Made by a program: the position numbers and the translations under genes | From: Pyrus communis | Lineage: Eukaryota > Streptophyta > Magnoliopsida > Rosales > Rosaceae | DNA length: 64,000 bases | NCBI RefSeq assembly: GCF_963583255.1 | Contig: NC_084814.1 | Span: forward strand, 19,383,164-19,447,163 | Direction of reading: 5' to 3' | Shown: positions 1 to 9,575 of the stretch, piece after piece | How the letters are laid out: each line of letters begins with the position of its first letter | Position numbering within the stretch: the stretch's first letter is position 1 | Notes under the pieces: generated by a model | Told to the model about the DNA's origin: nothing | The model's database searches: none | Seen by the model: the letters and a program-made list of their open reading frames with translations, nothing else

Positions 1-1
1 G

Positions 2-193
2 GATGCCATTGTGGTGTCCCAGACGATTGACACAATGCCATCCCGAGGGGAACAGGAATTCTCTCCCATTGTAGACGGGGGCATGTTGCGTTTCCAAAAC
101 TTTCAAGTGGTATCTCTTCATTCTTATTGTGCATTGAATTGCAGGTGTGATGCAAGTAAATTGAACAGAAAGATTCAGAAAAAGGCTCCCTGA
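2..193 (+). CDS. 3' end of an unidentified plus-strand gene (partial)
   Basis: An open frame enters from the window edge in frame 2 and ends at a TGA at 191-193. It encodes about 63 residues ending in a basic tail (NRKIQKKAP). I do not recognise the family. The sequence has GC-richer, coding-like composition up to about base 105. A pyrimidine-rich stretch ending in TTGCAG at about 145 could be an intron acceptor, but removing it would need an intron of only about 38 bases, too short for a plant. The frame is therefore read straight through. The stop lies 49 bases from the stop of the convergent rubredoxin-like gene. It could also be UTR or a wrongly read terminal exon. Confidence 0.4.
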   Translation, partial: DAIVVSQTIDTMPSRGEQEFSPIVDGGMLRFQNFQVVSLHSYCALNCRCDASKLNRKIQKKAP

Positions 194-242
194 TACGAGC
201 ATTCTACGAATGTTCACTAATTTGAGGTTACAGTAACACTTT

Positions 243-1008
243 CTATCCCTGAAAGCCGACATTGATGTAGAAGTACAATCCAACAAGCGCCACAGCTCCG
301 ACAGCGACAGCAATAGGAAGCGCCTTCCCGATTGCGTCTTCTCTCTGCAACTGCGCTTTTCGCTGCTTTCGGACGTCTATGCTGTTGGCGTCCTTGGTCA
401 CCGGAGGCTGGTATGGTCTAAACCTCCGTTTCGGAGCACCACAAACTGCAAACCACAGATTACTTGCACGGGTTAAATTAAAAACTACACCGCATTTGTA
501 CTGCATATAAAAAGCTTTGTAATTTGAGAGTGAAATGCATGTCATGTGTAAAAAATGGAGTAATTTTCACCAGGGCAGAAATACTTGTCAGGTAACTTCT
601 CAAAGGGAGTTCTGTCGTTGTATATGTACCTGCAGCAGCATCACCATGGCCATCAAGATTAAAGAACAACAAAGAAAAACCCAAATTCGAATCCCGCTCC
701 CATAGATTAGAATGGTTAGAATATCGCCTTGTTAGAAATAAAAGGTGTAATATGTGGTACCCGCAATCGCGACAAATATATGCTCCTTTGGAGGCAACGC
801 GCATGGAAAACTTGGGTGCAGCGGAAGAAGCAAGAGGCCTCTGCTTGGGGGAAAGCAATAAGAGGTGGTGTGACGAAGAGAAGAAGGATGATTTTAGAGC
901 GAAACGATCGGGCGGTTGTCGGAGGCCGGCATTGCCCTTCGGAGCTGCCAACGGAGACTGTGGCGCTAGGTGGCTTCTTGTGGTGGGTGCCTGCAGTTGC
1001 AGGGCCAT
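243..1008 (-). CDS. Chloroplast rubredoxin-like protein with C-terminal membrane anchor
   Basis: Three exons can be read on the minus strand: 1008-761, 629-571 and 445-243, all with GT-AG borders, giving 169 aa. Residues 1 to about 60 are Ser/Ala/basic-rich with few acids, like a chloroplast transit peptide. The rubredoxin fold follows, with two Cys pairs in CRDCGY and CPVCGAPKRR that would bind one Fe(Cys)4 centre. The second pair is assembled only by splicing exon 2 to exon 3. A hydrophobic segment (ALPIAVAVGAVALVGLYFYI) near the C-terminus suggests anchoring in the thylakoid. The layout matches the plant rubredoxin-like family of Arabidopsis AT1G54500, without the PDZ domain of ENH1. An electron-transfer role around the photosystems is inferred from the family. 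The ATG at 1008-1006 starts MALQLQ; an in-frame upstream ATG at 1164 is probably 5' UTR. Confidence 0.87.
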
Positions 1009-1249
1009 GGTGTAGGATAGTAGGGAAGTGAGTGAAAAGGTAGAGTTGGAGTGACAGGAAGATATGAAGAGGATAAGAGAGTGTGGTGGGAACAAAAAAA
1101 GGTGAAGTGGAATTGTGCGAGTCTCATTGGGTGTCGCGTGGCTTTCGAAATCGCCACACACCAATCACTCACACCCACCCATTCACACCCACCACCCTCT
1201 CGACACTTGTATTTGATTTTTTTTCTTACATCCGTTTGATTATCGTTAG

Positions 1250-1440
1250 TTTTTAAGTGTTTTTTTAGTATATCGATATTTTTATATTAAAAAAAAGAAA
1301 GAGTCCGGTTAAATCACAATGGATAATTTAATTTGATATCAGATTCACCATCCACAAGATTTGAACTTAAATTTCGTAGATAACAAATCTGATACCAAAT
1401 TAAGCTATTTATCGTGTGACTTAGCTAAACTTTGTGTTTT
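1250..1440. repeat. SINE-tail-like fragments in opposite orientations
   Basis: TATATCGATATTTTTATATT at about 1268 matches, in reverse, the tail of the SINE family seen complete at 9407-9575. From about 1385 a second piece reads forward (GATACCAAATTAAGC, then GACTTAGCTAAAC), matching the body of the same family. The two pieces look like head-to-head or rearranged fragments. No complete head or TSD was found. The flank up to 1800 holds no gene that I can see. Confidence 0.45.
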
Positions 1441-1822
1441 TATTATAAGTACTTTGAAAAATTTACTAAAATTTTGAAGATATTTCTAAAACGCACTCGG
1501 TGCCTTTTGAAAAAGTAATTGGAAGTACTTTGTAAAAAAATATTAGAAAATGTTTCTTGATTCAAAAGGCACGTCGAAATTTTTTCTGCAAAATATAGTC
1601 ACTCTTTTGGTTGTAAGAAGATATTTTTAGCCATTCCGAAACGAATCTTAACCCAGTGCTTAGGCAACTCCCTTTACTGAGAAGTCCTAAATCAGAAAAA
1701 TTAAGAATCAGGAGAATTCATAATTCAATTGTTAATCCGAATAATTCCAATTCACATTCCAAAATAAACTTGACATCTTCTTGCCCACAACAGTAAATTA
1801 CCGTTTTACCCCCCAAAAAATA

Positions 1823-2034
1823 GGAGGCAGATTCTCTATCCTCCCACTTCCCTTGTCCTCCCGTGCCCTCTTGTTTTGTATGGTCACGGTTAAAGCACGT
1901 TAACATTTTATATTTTTTTTTTTTATAGAGATAATAAGACAAAAAAATATAATAATATAAAATATTAACGTAGCTTAACCGTGACCACACAAGCAGGAGG
2001 ATACGAGAAATGGGAGGGCAGAGAATCTGCCTCC
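1823..2034. mobile_element. Hairpin MITE with 9-bp TSD (Mutator-like)
   Basis: A 15-bp perfect terminal inverted repeat, GGAGGCAGATTCTCT, opens at 1823 and returns inverted at 2020-2034. The inverted similarity extends along most of both arms, including GGTCACGGTTAA near the middle, so the element could fold into one long hairpin. The 9-bp direct repeat CAAAAAATA flanks it exactly (1814-1822 and 2035-2043). A 9-bp TSD with long TIRs fits the Mutator superfamily. It has no coding capacity, and it sits between the rubredoxin-like gene's promoter side and the 3' end of the xylan synthase gene. Confidence 0.9.
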
Positions 2035-2307
2035 CAAAAAATAACCATTCAACATGGTGATTCAGAGATGTCTGGTTTCGGATTCAGAAGTTACCTGAAG
2101 CTTAACGATGGAATAATCACCATCATGGCTTTCAATGGAATTGTAACAATCCAAGTCAAACTACAAAAAGAAAAACATATAATCTTGATACATTTTCACG
2201 AAATCCGAATTTTTACAGTGTCATGAAAATCGGTATCTCAAACTACAACAAAATTACTACAATAAAGTTTGGAGGCTTGGCTGAAGAGAAGTCAAAGGTC
2301 ATAGCAG

Positions 2308-4483
2308 CTACCAAGGCTTCAGGTCGCCCACGGGCCCTGCTGTCCAGTTCAGGATCTTCTCACCTGGCTTCAAGAAAACATCAGGGCCGTGTGGCAACTT
2401 ACGCGCAAGTCCATTCAGAACTTGATGGAAAGCATCCCCTGCTTCGGCAGGTTGTGGGAATAACATTGCTTGTTTCATTGAAGGGTTGGCGAGCAATCTC
2501 TGCTTCCTCAATATCAGTTCAGGTGGGATTGAAGTGAGTATGGTGTCCAAGTTGGGGACGTCTTTCTCATCTACAAACACGCCAATCTCTTCCCAAGGGA
2601 TGGCATCGGCAAAGGGTAGAACAATGTCGTCTGCTATGATAACAGGAATGCAGCCAAAAATCACTGCTTCGACCAATCTTGGACTCCAAGGAGCCCAGCC
2701 GAGAGGGCACAAACAAAAGACTGCTCGTTGCATGTCCTCATAGTATGTGGTGGGGTGCTCGGTAGAGATGTCAAAAAGCGGATTGTCTTTGAAGTTCTCC
2801 CACACTGCTGCTCGTGCACCTCTGTACAGTACAAAAAGTTAGACCATCTCCTGCCCTGACCGATTTTCATGTTAGTGTTATCTAGCAAACCAAAGAACCC
2901 AAACTCTCATTTCTTTTTTTCAACAGCTATAACAAGTTAATATCTAGTTTAGAAAATTAAATGCCGTCATGTTTTCTGACCTCATAGACACCATTATTGT
3001 TAACACTTACATATAGGTTATGGAAGAACTACCTTGCATAATAACCACCTTCGGGGTCATTTCCCACATCATAAAATAATCCTCGGAAGTAAACAAAGAT
3101 GGACCGAGGAGTTTTCTCAGGAATTAGGTGGGTTTGCATCTTCTGTGGAGGAGCATAAGGAGGAACTGTAATTGAGCCCTCTTTCAAGCAAACATGATTC
3201 TTTTGCCCAAAAGTCTGAACCAAAGTTGCACGTTCGAGCATGGGAAGAATTCCTCTTTCAATAGCCTTCTCTTCCTGCAATAGTTACACAACAAATTCAG
3301 ATAATTGACATGCTCAAATACAACAAATAAATGTACAGGCATATCGAAACAAGTTAACATATTCCAATTGGTTCAAATATGTATTCGGACCGTCAGAAAA
3401 CCATGAGAGAACTAAGACGCAAACCAAGCTTCTAAATCTAACCTGATAATGAAAACATGCTCCAAAGTCATGAGGCACTACGAAAAAGTGATCAGCCCCT
3501 TCTGTCCGGTTCCAATAAGGCCAATTCGAAGAAATAAGTTGTATTGCACTTCTCATCATCCGTGGTGACTTGAAAGGCAATGGAAGGCCATTGGGTGTCA
3601 GGTCACAAGTGGTGTAAACAGGAGTATAAAACCAATCTGCTTCTTCAGGATTAAGGGTTCGGACAGGGCTAGACAGGAGAAACCGATGCATAAATATCTC
3701 AGCTGCAAACATGTGGTTGAGGCATCTGGGATCCTTCTGCAGAATCTTCTTGTTGTATTTGCTTGGAAGCTCATACACGAAAACCTTCAACCTTCCCACT
3801 GGGTCATCATCCAAGACATCACCAGCACTCCCTACATTCGGTGCAAACAAACCATACTTAAGTTCTCATACACTTGTATTTCTCAGCAGATTTGTATCTG
3901 CATACAATCAAAAACGCAAAATTCTTGGTCCTTGGAGTTCACAAACATCGTCACAACAGCATATAATATCTTTGCTGCCCTTCTGGGAGCTACAACCCCA
4001 GCTAAACAAACCAGCATTACTGCGTATGTAACTTTGAATATTAACAGATCAAACCAGAACCTCAGTAACTAAATTTGAACGCTAAACATGTTTCCGAGAC
4101 TAGGCTAATTATTGTCAAATCAAAATTTAGCACAATGTGTAAATTAACAATGATCAGAGCTAAATCAACATCCACCATTACATATGTCCAATTGTACATC
4201 AAATTTAGATCCGAAAGATATACCAAACCTAGGAACACACCGTCAATCAAAACCGAAACTTCAAGTGATCAAAACCCAGGTAGCAGTTAGAGGCAGCAAA
4301 ATGAAATTCGAAATCGAAAAACGGCAAAAACCCAAGAACAACCAAATCATGTAAATCGAAAAAAATAAAGTCTTTCTGTTTCCTACCTGAAATTCTCTCA
4401 GTGCGGGCCTGCTCCCCTGAACCAAACCCCACCACAAAGGCAGCAACAAGAAACCCAGCAAAACCCAGCTTCCAAATTCTCAT
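2308..4483 (-). CDS. IRX10L: GT47 xylan beta-1,4-xylosyltransferase, IRX10/IRX10-L type
   Basis: Four exons on the minus strand, 4483-4387, 3831-3443, 3274-3033 and 2821-2308, join in phase to give 413 aa, close to the usual 412-415. An N-terminal hydrophobic stretch (residues 6-20) serves as signal or anchor for the Golgi lumen. The exostosin/GT47 domain follows: KVFVYELPSKYNKK, EADWFYTPVY, FFVVPHDFGACFHYQ, FVYFRGLFYDV, then the nucleotide-sugar half with FCLCPLGWAPWSPRLVEA and PVIIADDIVLPFADA. The C-terminus LNWTAGPVGDLKPW is the family's. Enzymes of this type elongate the xylan backbone of plant walls in a complex with IRX9 and IRX14. NHVCLKEGSITVPPYAPP and SAGDVLDDDPVGRLKVFVYE resemble IRX10-L (GUT1) more than IRX10. 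All exons are open, so the gene looks functional. Confidence 0.95.
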
Positions 4484-4760
4484 ATTTCTCCCCCGAGCCT
4501 TCTCTTTCTTCAGCTACAAAATCAGGAACCCAGCAAAAGTAGAAGGGTTCTGAAGGATATGAGCCAAAGAAGCAGATGGGTTCTTTAGTAATCTGGTAAA
4601 GCTGCTAGTTGGGACGTCGAAAGCAGAATTGGTTGGATGATTCCTTCAAACTTGTTGGCCTTTTTTTTTTATTACTTTAAAGTCTCTGGCTACAGCCTTT
4701 CAGCAGCAGAGAGAAAGTTCACAAGAAATGAAGGAAAAAAAGGTAAAATTTGGGGTTGAA
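4484..4760 (-). promoter_or_regulatory. 5' UTR and promoter side of the xylan synthase gene
   Basis: This GC-richer stretch directly upstream of the IRX10-L-type ATG holds a pyrimidine-rich leader (CTTTCTCTCTGCTGCTG when read on the minus strand, about 4713-4697). I see no clear TATA box, so the start of transcription is not fixed. Confidence 0.3.
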
Positions 4761-4964
4761 GAAACAAGGAAGAGAAGATCTCTTCTGGGTTGTTTGGTTT
4801 GTATTTTATTCAGCGTCCATGGAGGTTCGATGGCAAGTCCATCTCAGTCCTCGACACCCGAGGACCAAACCTCCCCAACCTGCTCTTTTCTGATTAGGAA
4901 TTTACTAAATAATTCCTTTTTGGTCAATCAAATAAGGAAACTTAAAATAAGTCTGAATTCGTAA

Positions 4965-6530
4965 GTAATTACTAGATATGGTTCAATTTTATTTAATTAT
5001 TGGTTTAAGTCCAGTGACTCATTGTTCACGTCAATTTATTTTCATTTTTTGTTAAAATTACCTCTCTATTAACATTATCTATTAATTCTAGATTTACTTG
5101 TATTATGAAATTAATTATAATTGATTATTTATCATTAAAGTAATCTCATAATTGTACGATTAGTTTGAAATAATATTATCTCTTCTTACTCATAACTCCC
5201 GTACAAACAGTATTATTTTTTATGCGTGGTGGTCTTCTTCCTCCTTGGAACCCATAACCGTGTGTGTTCATGCTGGAACATTTAACCACAGGGCTAGGAA
5301 GAAAGCCTTCTAAACCATAACCGTGGGTGTTGATGTGTATATATAATTGTAGGCTCTCACCGTTAATTTCTTTCTTAGTTTTTTGTTTGTTTATATGAAC
5401 TTTTCTTTTTATAAGTAAAAACGTTATAGCAAATGCACTTTATGTATTTTGTTTATATACCTAAAACATAGGTAGACGTAGAAAATAATTTTGTCTTTCT
5501 ATAGAGTGAGTAGGATATATCTGCTTTATAGGTATAAATTATTATATTTGATTATTTATCTTCAAATAATCCCCTACTTGTAGAAGTAGTTTTAAAGTAT
5601 ATCTCTTCTTCCATAACTCCCGTATACAATTTGTGTTGTGTTCTCCGATCCCCTTCCTTCTTGTTCGGTCTTCTTCTTTCAAGCTCTTATGATTTCTTCC
5701 TCCTTTTTAAAATACAAGGTCACAATTTCTAATTTTTTTTTTCAGTGGTATAGAGCTTTGAAGTACATCAAATCTTGCATCTTCCTACTTGTCATCCCCA
5801 CCAGGTCCTCCCACAATATAGCACTAGTTACGTCATTTTGATTGGGAACATTGCCATGAAAATATGAGTTTAATGCGTGCACTATTAATTTCTTCCTAAT
5901 TTTTAGTTTGAACTTGGATTATACATATTTTTCTTTTCAACCTTTATAGGAAATGCATTGCTTTGTTTATCTACCTGTATTATATATTTATGTAATGAAT
6001 CTATTTGTATATTTTATTTATTCTACCCGTGTTATAGATTAATTGTATTTTATCTACCTATATATCAAAAAAATTTCTATCTCAAATTAAGTGTGTTATC
6101 TATCTATACGATATTTTTTCCTCATTAGTCTATCTATATCACATATTATTTTGTGTTATCTATCTATACGATAGGTTTTTATTCATGGTATACTTATATC
6201 ATAGATTAATTAATATCATCTACCTACATCACAATTTTTTTATCTACCTCAACAACGTTTCTTTTAATTTTTGATAAAGTTATAAGATTGGTTGTAATGT
6301 GTTTTTAAAATGTTTTTAGTTAGAAAACGGGTAGATAAAGGTATTTGAAAATTCAAATTTTTAAAATTTTAAATTCAAAAATAAAGAATTTAACTATTTT
6401 TTATTTTCAAGGGGCAAAATAGGTGTAATAAAAAATCAAATAAAATTGGACCCAATCCGAAAACAGGTGAATTTTTTGGATCTGGAACAAACTGCCCCAT
6501 GAAATAAAATGGAAGTCGCATCAAGTTTGG
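4965..6530. other. AT-rich intergenic DNA with a degenerate ~430-bp duplication
   Basis: No gene is visible. Blocks at about 5130-5480 and 5560-5980 share the same order of motifs: TTATTTATC, ATCTCTTCTT, CATAACTCCCGTA, TAATTTCTT and a closing GGAAATGCA-like segment. This reads as an old tandem duplication. From about 5970 to 6240 there is a further set of roughly 60-bp degenerate repeats built on TATCTATCTATACGATA. Confidence 0.5.
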
Positions 6531-6542
6531 GTTAAATGCATT

Positions 6543-6757
6543 GGAAAAGGATCCAGTGAGGATCCTTTTCCTGGGGATCTCGAGGATCCCGTGATCGTGA
6601 TCGTTCATCGTATATCATACGGTTAGAAATTATTTTAAATTTAAAATTAAATATAAATAGTATCTAATGAAAATTGATCGCACGATATACGATGAACGGT
6701 CATGATCATGGAATCCCCGAGATCCCCAGGAAAAGGATCCGACGATGATCCTTTTCC
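6543..6757. mobile_element. Hairpin MITE with 9-bp TSD
   Basis: Both ends read GGAAAAGGATC inward, and the arms stay complementary through TTTTCCTGGGGATCTCG and GTTCATCGTATATC nearly to the centre. The 9-bp direct repeat AAATGCATT abuts both ends (6534-6542 and 6758-6766). Length is 215 bp with no ORF of its own. The TSD length and long TIR point to a Mutator-type non-autonomous element. A truncated relative lies at about 27313-27465. Confidence 0.9.
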
Positions 6758-6948
6758 AAATGCATTTACACCATAAGGTTGGATTATCTGTAAAATGAGG
6801 TACGAGGTTTTAATTTTTGCATTTATACTACGTGAAGTACTAAATATTGAAATTGATGATTAGCGAGTGCATAAAATTTAGATCAAGTCTATGCCACATT
6901 AGAACTTAGCGTCTAATTAAACGAAAAGAAAAAATACTGACTTATGAG

Positions 6949-7190
6949 TCATTTGATAACTATTTTGTTTCAAATTTTAGTTTTTGTTTTCACTTTTTAA
7001 AAAATTGAAAATTATTTTCTTGAGTTTTCAAAATTTGTTCTTGAATTTTCACTTTTTAGTTTTTTTTTTTTTTTAAGAACTGAGAATTGAAAGTTGCTAC
7101 CAAACAAATTTTCAGAAAATTGAAAATTGAAAACCAAAAACCAAATACTAAAAATTAAAAACTAAAAATAAAATGGTTATCAAACGACCC
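6949..7190. mobile_element. hAT-type MITE (ATTTGATAAC ends)
   Basis: The left end TCATTTGATAACTATTTTG and the right end CAAAATAGTTATCAAA-like sequence closing in CAAACGACCC are inverted copies. The interior is an imperfect palindrome rich in GAAAATT and ACTAAAAA. The flanks CTTATGAG (6941-6948) and CTTAAGAG (7191-7198) match at 7 of 8 bases, the TSD length of hAT elements. A second copy lies at about 13322-13543. Confidence 0.75.
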
Positions 7191-7606
7191 CTTAAGAGTT
7201 GTTAGCTTAATATTGCTAAAACAATGAGCTTTATTTCTGCGCCAAAATTTGAGTTCTCCTCTTTATAGATGAATTATGTAAAACATCATTTTGTGTAAAA
7301 GATCGTTTGTGTAAAAGAAAATGATATGCAGGTGGATTAAATGTATTTCCTCATTTATAAAGTTTTCATGTTATCGTAAATGGTGGATTATCTTGATAGT
7401 TAAGATCTTTTTTTTCAACTCATATTTATCTGATTTAAACCTCTTTAGGTACTCGTAGGCCCTGCTTGTTACAAAAAACTAACTCGGACTGAACTAGTTC
7501 TAGAGACTAAGCTAAATTTGTTTGGCATGAACTAAGCAACATAAGAATATTGAAGTGTTTGGTGTAGTGTCGGACTAAACTACAAACTAAAATATTTTTA
7601 GGACTT

Positions 7607-7776
7607 TTTTTCTTTTCGAGTACATCGATATTTTTACACTAGAGGGAGGGGGAGTTCAGCTAAGCTACAATGGACAGCCTAATTTGGTATCGAATTCGTT
7701 ATTTACGAGTTTCGATCCTAAGATCTCTCACTTCGAAACGAAGAGGAATACTATCAGACCGTATTACTAAGTGGCA
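7607..7776 (-). mobile_element. tRNA-derived SINE, minus strand, with TSD
   Basis: Read on the minus strand it starts with a tRNA-like head holding box A-like and box B-like (AGGATCGAAACTCG) RNA polymerase III promoter motifs. It continues through the TACCAAATTAGG body and ends in TAAAAATATCGATGTACTCG. Flanking direct repeats AATATTTTTAGGACTT and AATATTTTTAAGACTT (about 7591-7606 and 7777-7792) mark the insertion. It belongs to the same family as 9407-9575. Confidence 0.75.
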
Positions 7777-7799
7777 AATATTTTTAAGACTTAAATTTA

Positions 7800-8640
7800 C
7801 TTTTTATATATTTTAAAATTTTCTTTGTCTTAAAAAAAAACCAAAAAAATAAAAAAATATAATAATTTATCAACCCCGCCATTTTCCTTTAATCTCTAGT
7901 TGAGATTTTGTCTTTCTGGTCAGACTCAAACTCTCCTATCTTTCTCTCCTTTTTCACGTCCTCTCACAAAGTCCATGATTGTCTGCAAATCTTCAACCCC
8001 AAAACCATGGGGAAAAAAATGGTTGAAAATTTTGGAGAGTGGGCTTAGTGCAGGCGTCGGGTGATGGAGATGAGGCAGCAGGTCGCTCAGGCTCGTTTGA
8101 TTCGGTTTCGTTATAAAGGGAAATCTGGGTTGTGGGTTCGTCGGTTCTCATAAGGGAGAGAGAAATCAATTTGAAGTTAAAGAGGGGGTTGGGGGTCGCG
8201 AGACGATGTTGATCCACGAGAGCCATTTTTTGATTTGGTGACTGGAGAAGGATGCTGCTGCTGCTCATGTACGAAGGAGAAAGCAGGATTAGAAAGGTTC
8301 TTAGCAATCCAGTGCTTAAGCACGGGATTACTAGTACCCTCCTAGCGAGGAGAAATTTTTTATTGTAACGGAAATACGGATGATACATCACGTGTTTTTA
8401 TGTAAGTGTAGGAAAATTTTACTTATTAACTTTTTAACACACATATTTCACCAATTGTATAATGACACTTGTTGTACCACATTGTATGTCGGTCACACTG
8501 AAAAATCTCACTCTAGTGAGGCCGGTAGTGAAAATGAGCCCGGATTTACCGCTAATAATTACGTTACCAACCGTGGGATTCTAATCCCAGTTAAGACAGT
8601 TCCTCTTAAGACGGTGTAACAAATGGGGCTTTATACTCTT
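7800..8640. other. Intergenic DNA without a recognisable gene
   Basis: A few open frames of up to about 130 codons lie here, for example on the minus strand at 7993-8391. None shows a domain, a credible start context or splice structure. The stretch 8010-8280 is GC-richer and may be a remnant of an old gene or transposon, but I cannot name it. Confidence 0.4.
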
Positions 8641-8811
8641 AGTATAGATTAATATAGAATATCAATTGTAATAGGAAAAAAATTAATGTTACACAAATGT
8701 AAAGAATGAAGGATATCATCCAATAATTTAACAATAACTAGCCTTCATGCACGTGTATTTTTTTTAATCACGGCGTGCTACGTGCGAATAAATATTTTTT
8801 GAATCACATTA

Positions 8812-8892
8812 TTGCTAGGCTATTGTGAGGCTAAACTCACCCACCTCCCCTTTAATGTAGATAATATCGTTTATTAAAAAAAAAAATTATTT
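8812..8892 (+). mobile_element. 3' fragment of a second SINE family
   Basis: AATGTAGATAATATCGTTTATT followed by an A-run at 8853-8886 is the 3' end of the SINE family whose longer copy lies inverted at about 62465-62627. The preceding GAGGCTAAACTCACCCACCTCCC matches its body. The head is missing. Confidence 0.5.
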
Positions 8893-9406
8893 GACAACTA
8901 ATTGAATCACATTATTATGCGCGTGTGAAATACTTTTTTTATAATCGGCACCATGCTCCTCTCAAGATATTTTGAACGTTTTTGAAAATAGAGAAAATAA
9001 TATTTAGTAAACAATTGATTGAATCACATTATTACTAACTCATTGTGAGGTATTAATTATAAAAACAAAATAAAAATAAAAAACTATACAAAAAAATTAA
9101 TTATAATAAAATACTATTTATATGATGAAAATACCCTACATTATTTTGAGCTACTTTTGAACTTTTTTGTTTAGTGAGTATTTTTGTCTTATTATTTTTT
9201 GTGAAGCCCATGATCTCAAATGGGCTTCCGGCTTTATATAGTAGTATATATTATTATCTAGAAGAAAAAAAAATCTTTCTAAAAAAATATATAAATTTAT
9301 ATCATGATAAATTTGTTAGGCTTTGCTTTTCCTTTTGGTTTCTTTTCGGTTTTTTTTTTTTTTTAAATAATCAAATTGTATCTGTTAAGTTAATAATTTG
9401 GGAAAT

Positions 9407-9575
9407 TATGCCACTCGGTACTACGATCTGATGGTATTCCTCTTCATTTAAAAGTGAAATGTCTTAGGTTCGAATCTCATGGATGGTAAATTTATTACCA
9501 AATTAGGTTGCCTAATATGTAGCTTAGCCAAACTCCTCATTCTTCCTAGTGTAAAAATATCGATGTACTAAAAAT
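9407..9575 (+). mobile_element. tRNA-derived SINE with 14-bp perfect TSD
   Basis: The element starts at TATGCCACTCGGTACTACG, carries a box A-like stretch (TCTGATGGTATTCC) and a box B (GGTTCGAATCTC), then the TTACCAAATTAGGTTG body. It ends in AAAAATATCGATGTACTAAAA. The direct repeat ATAATTTGGGAAAT occurs at 9393-9406 and again at 9576-9589. A tRNA-like promoter head with a long TSD and an A-rich tail defines a SINE moved by a LINE. At least four related copies or fragments lie in this window. Confidence 0.88.

Noticed and set aside
145..152. Intron acceptor in the first partial gene
   Set aside because: The implied intron would be about 38 bases, below the plant minimum, and the frame is open without it.
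1009..1164. N-terminal extension of the rubredoxin-like protein from the ATG at 1164
   Set aside because: The upstream part is not transit-peptide-like, while MALQLQ at 1008 gives the expected length and transit peptide.
2223..2743. Plus-strand ORFs
   Set aside because: They are antisense shadows of the last exon of the xylan synthase gene.
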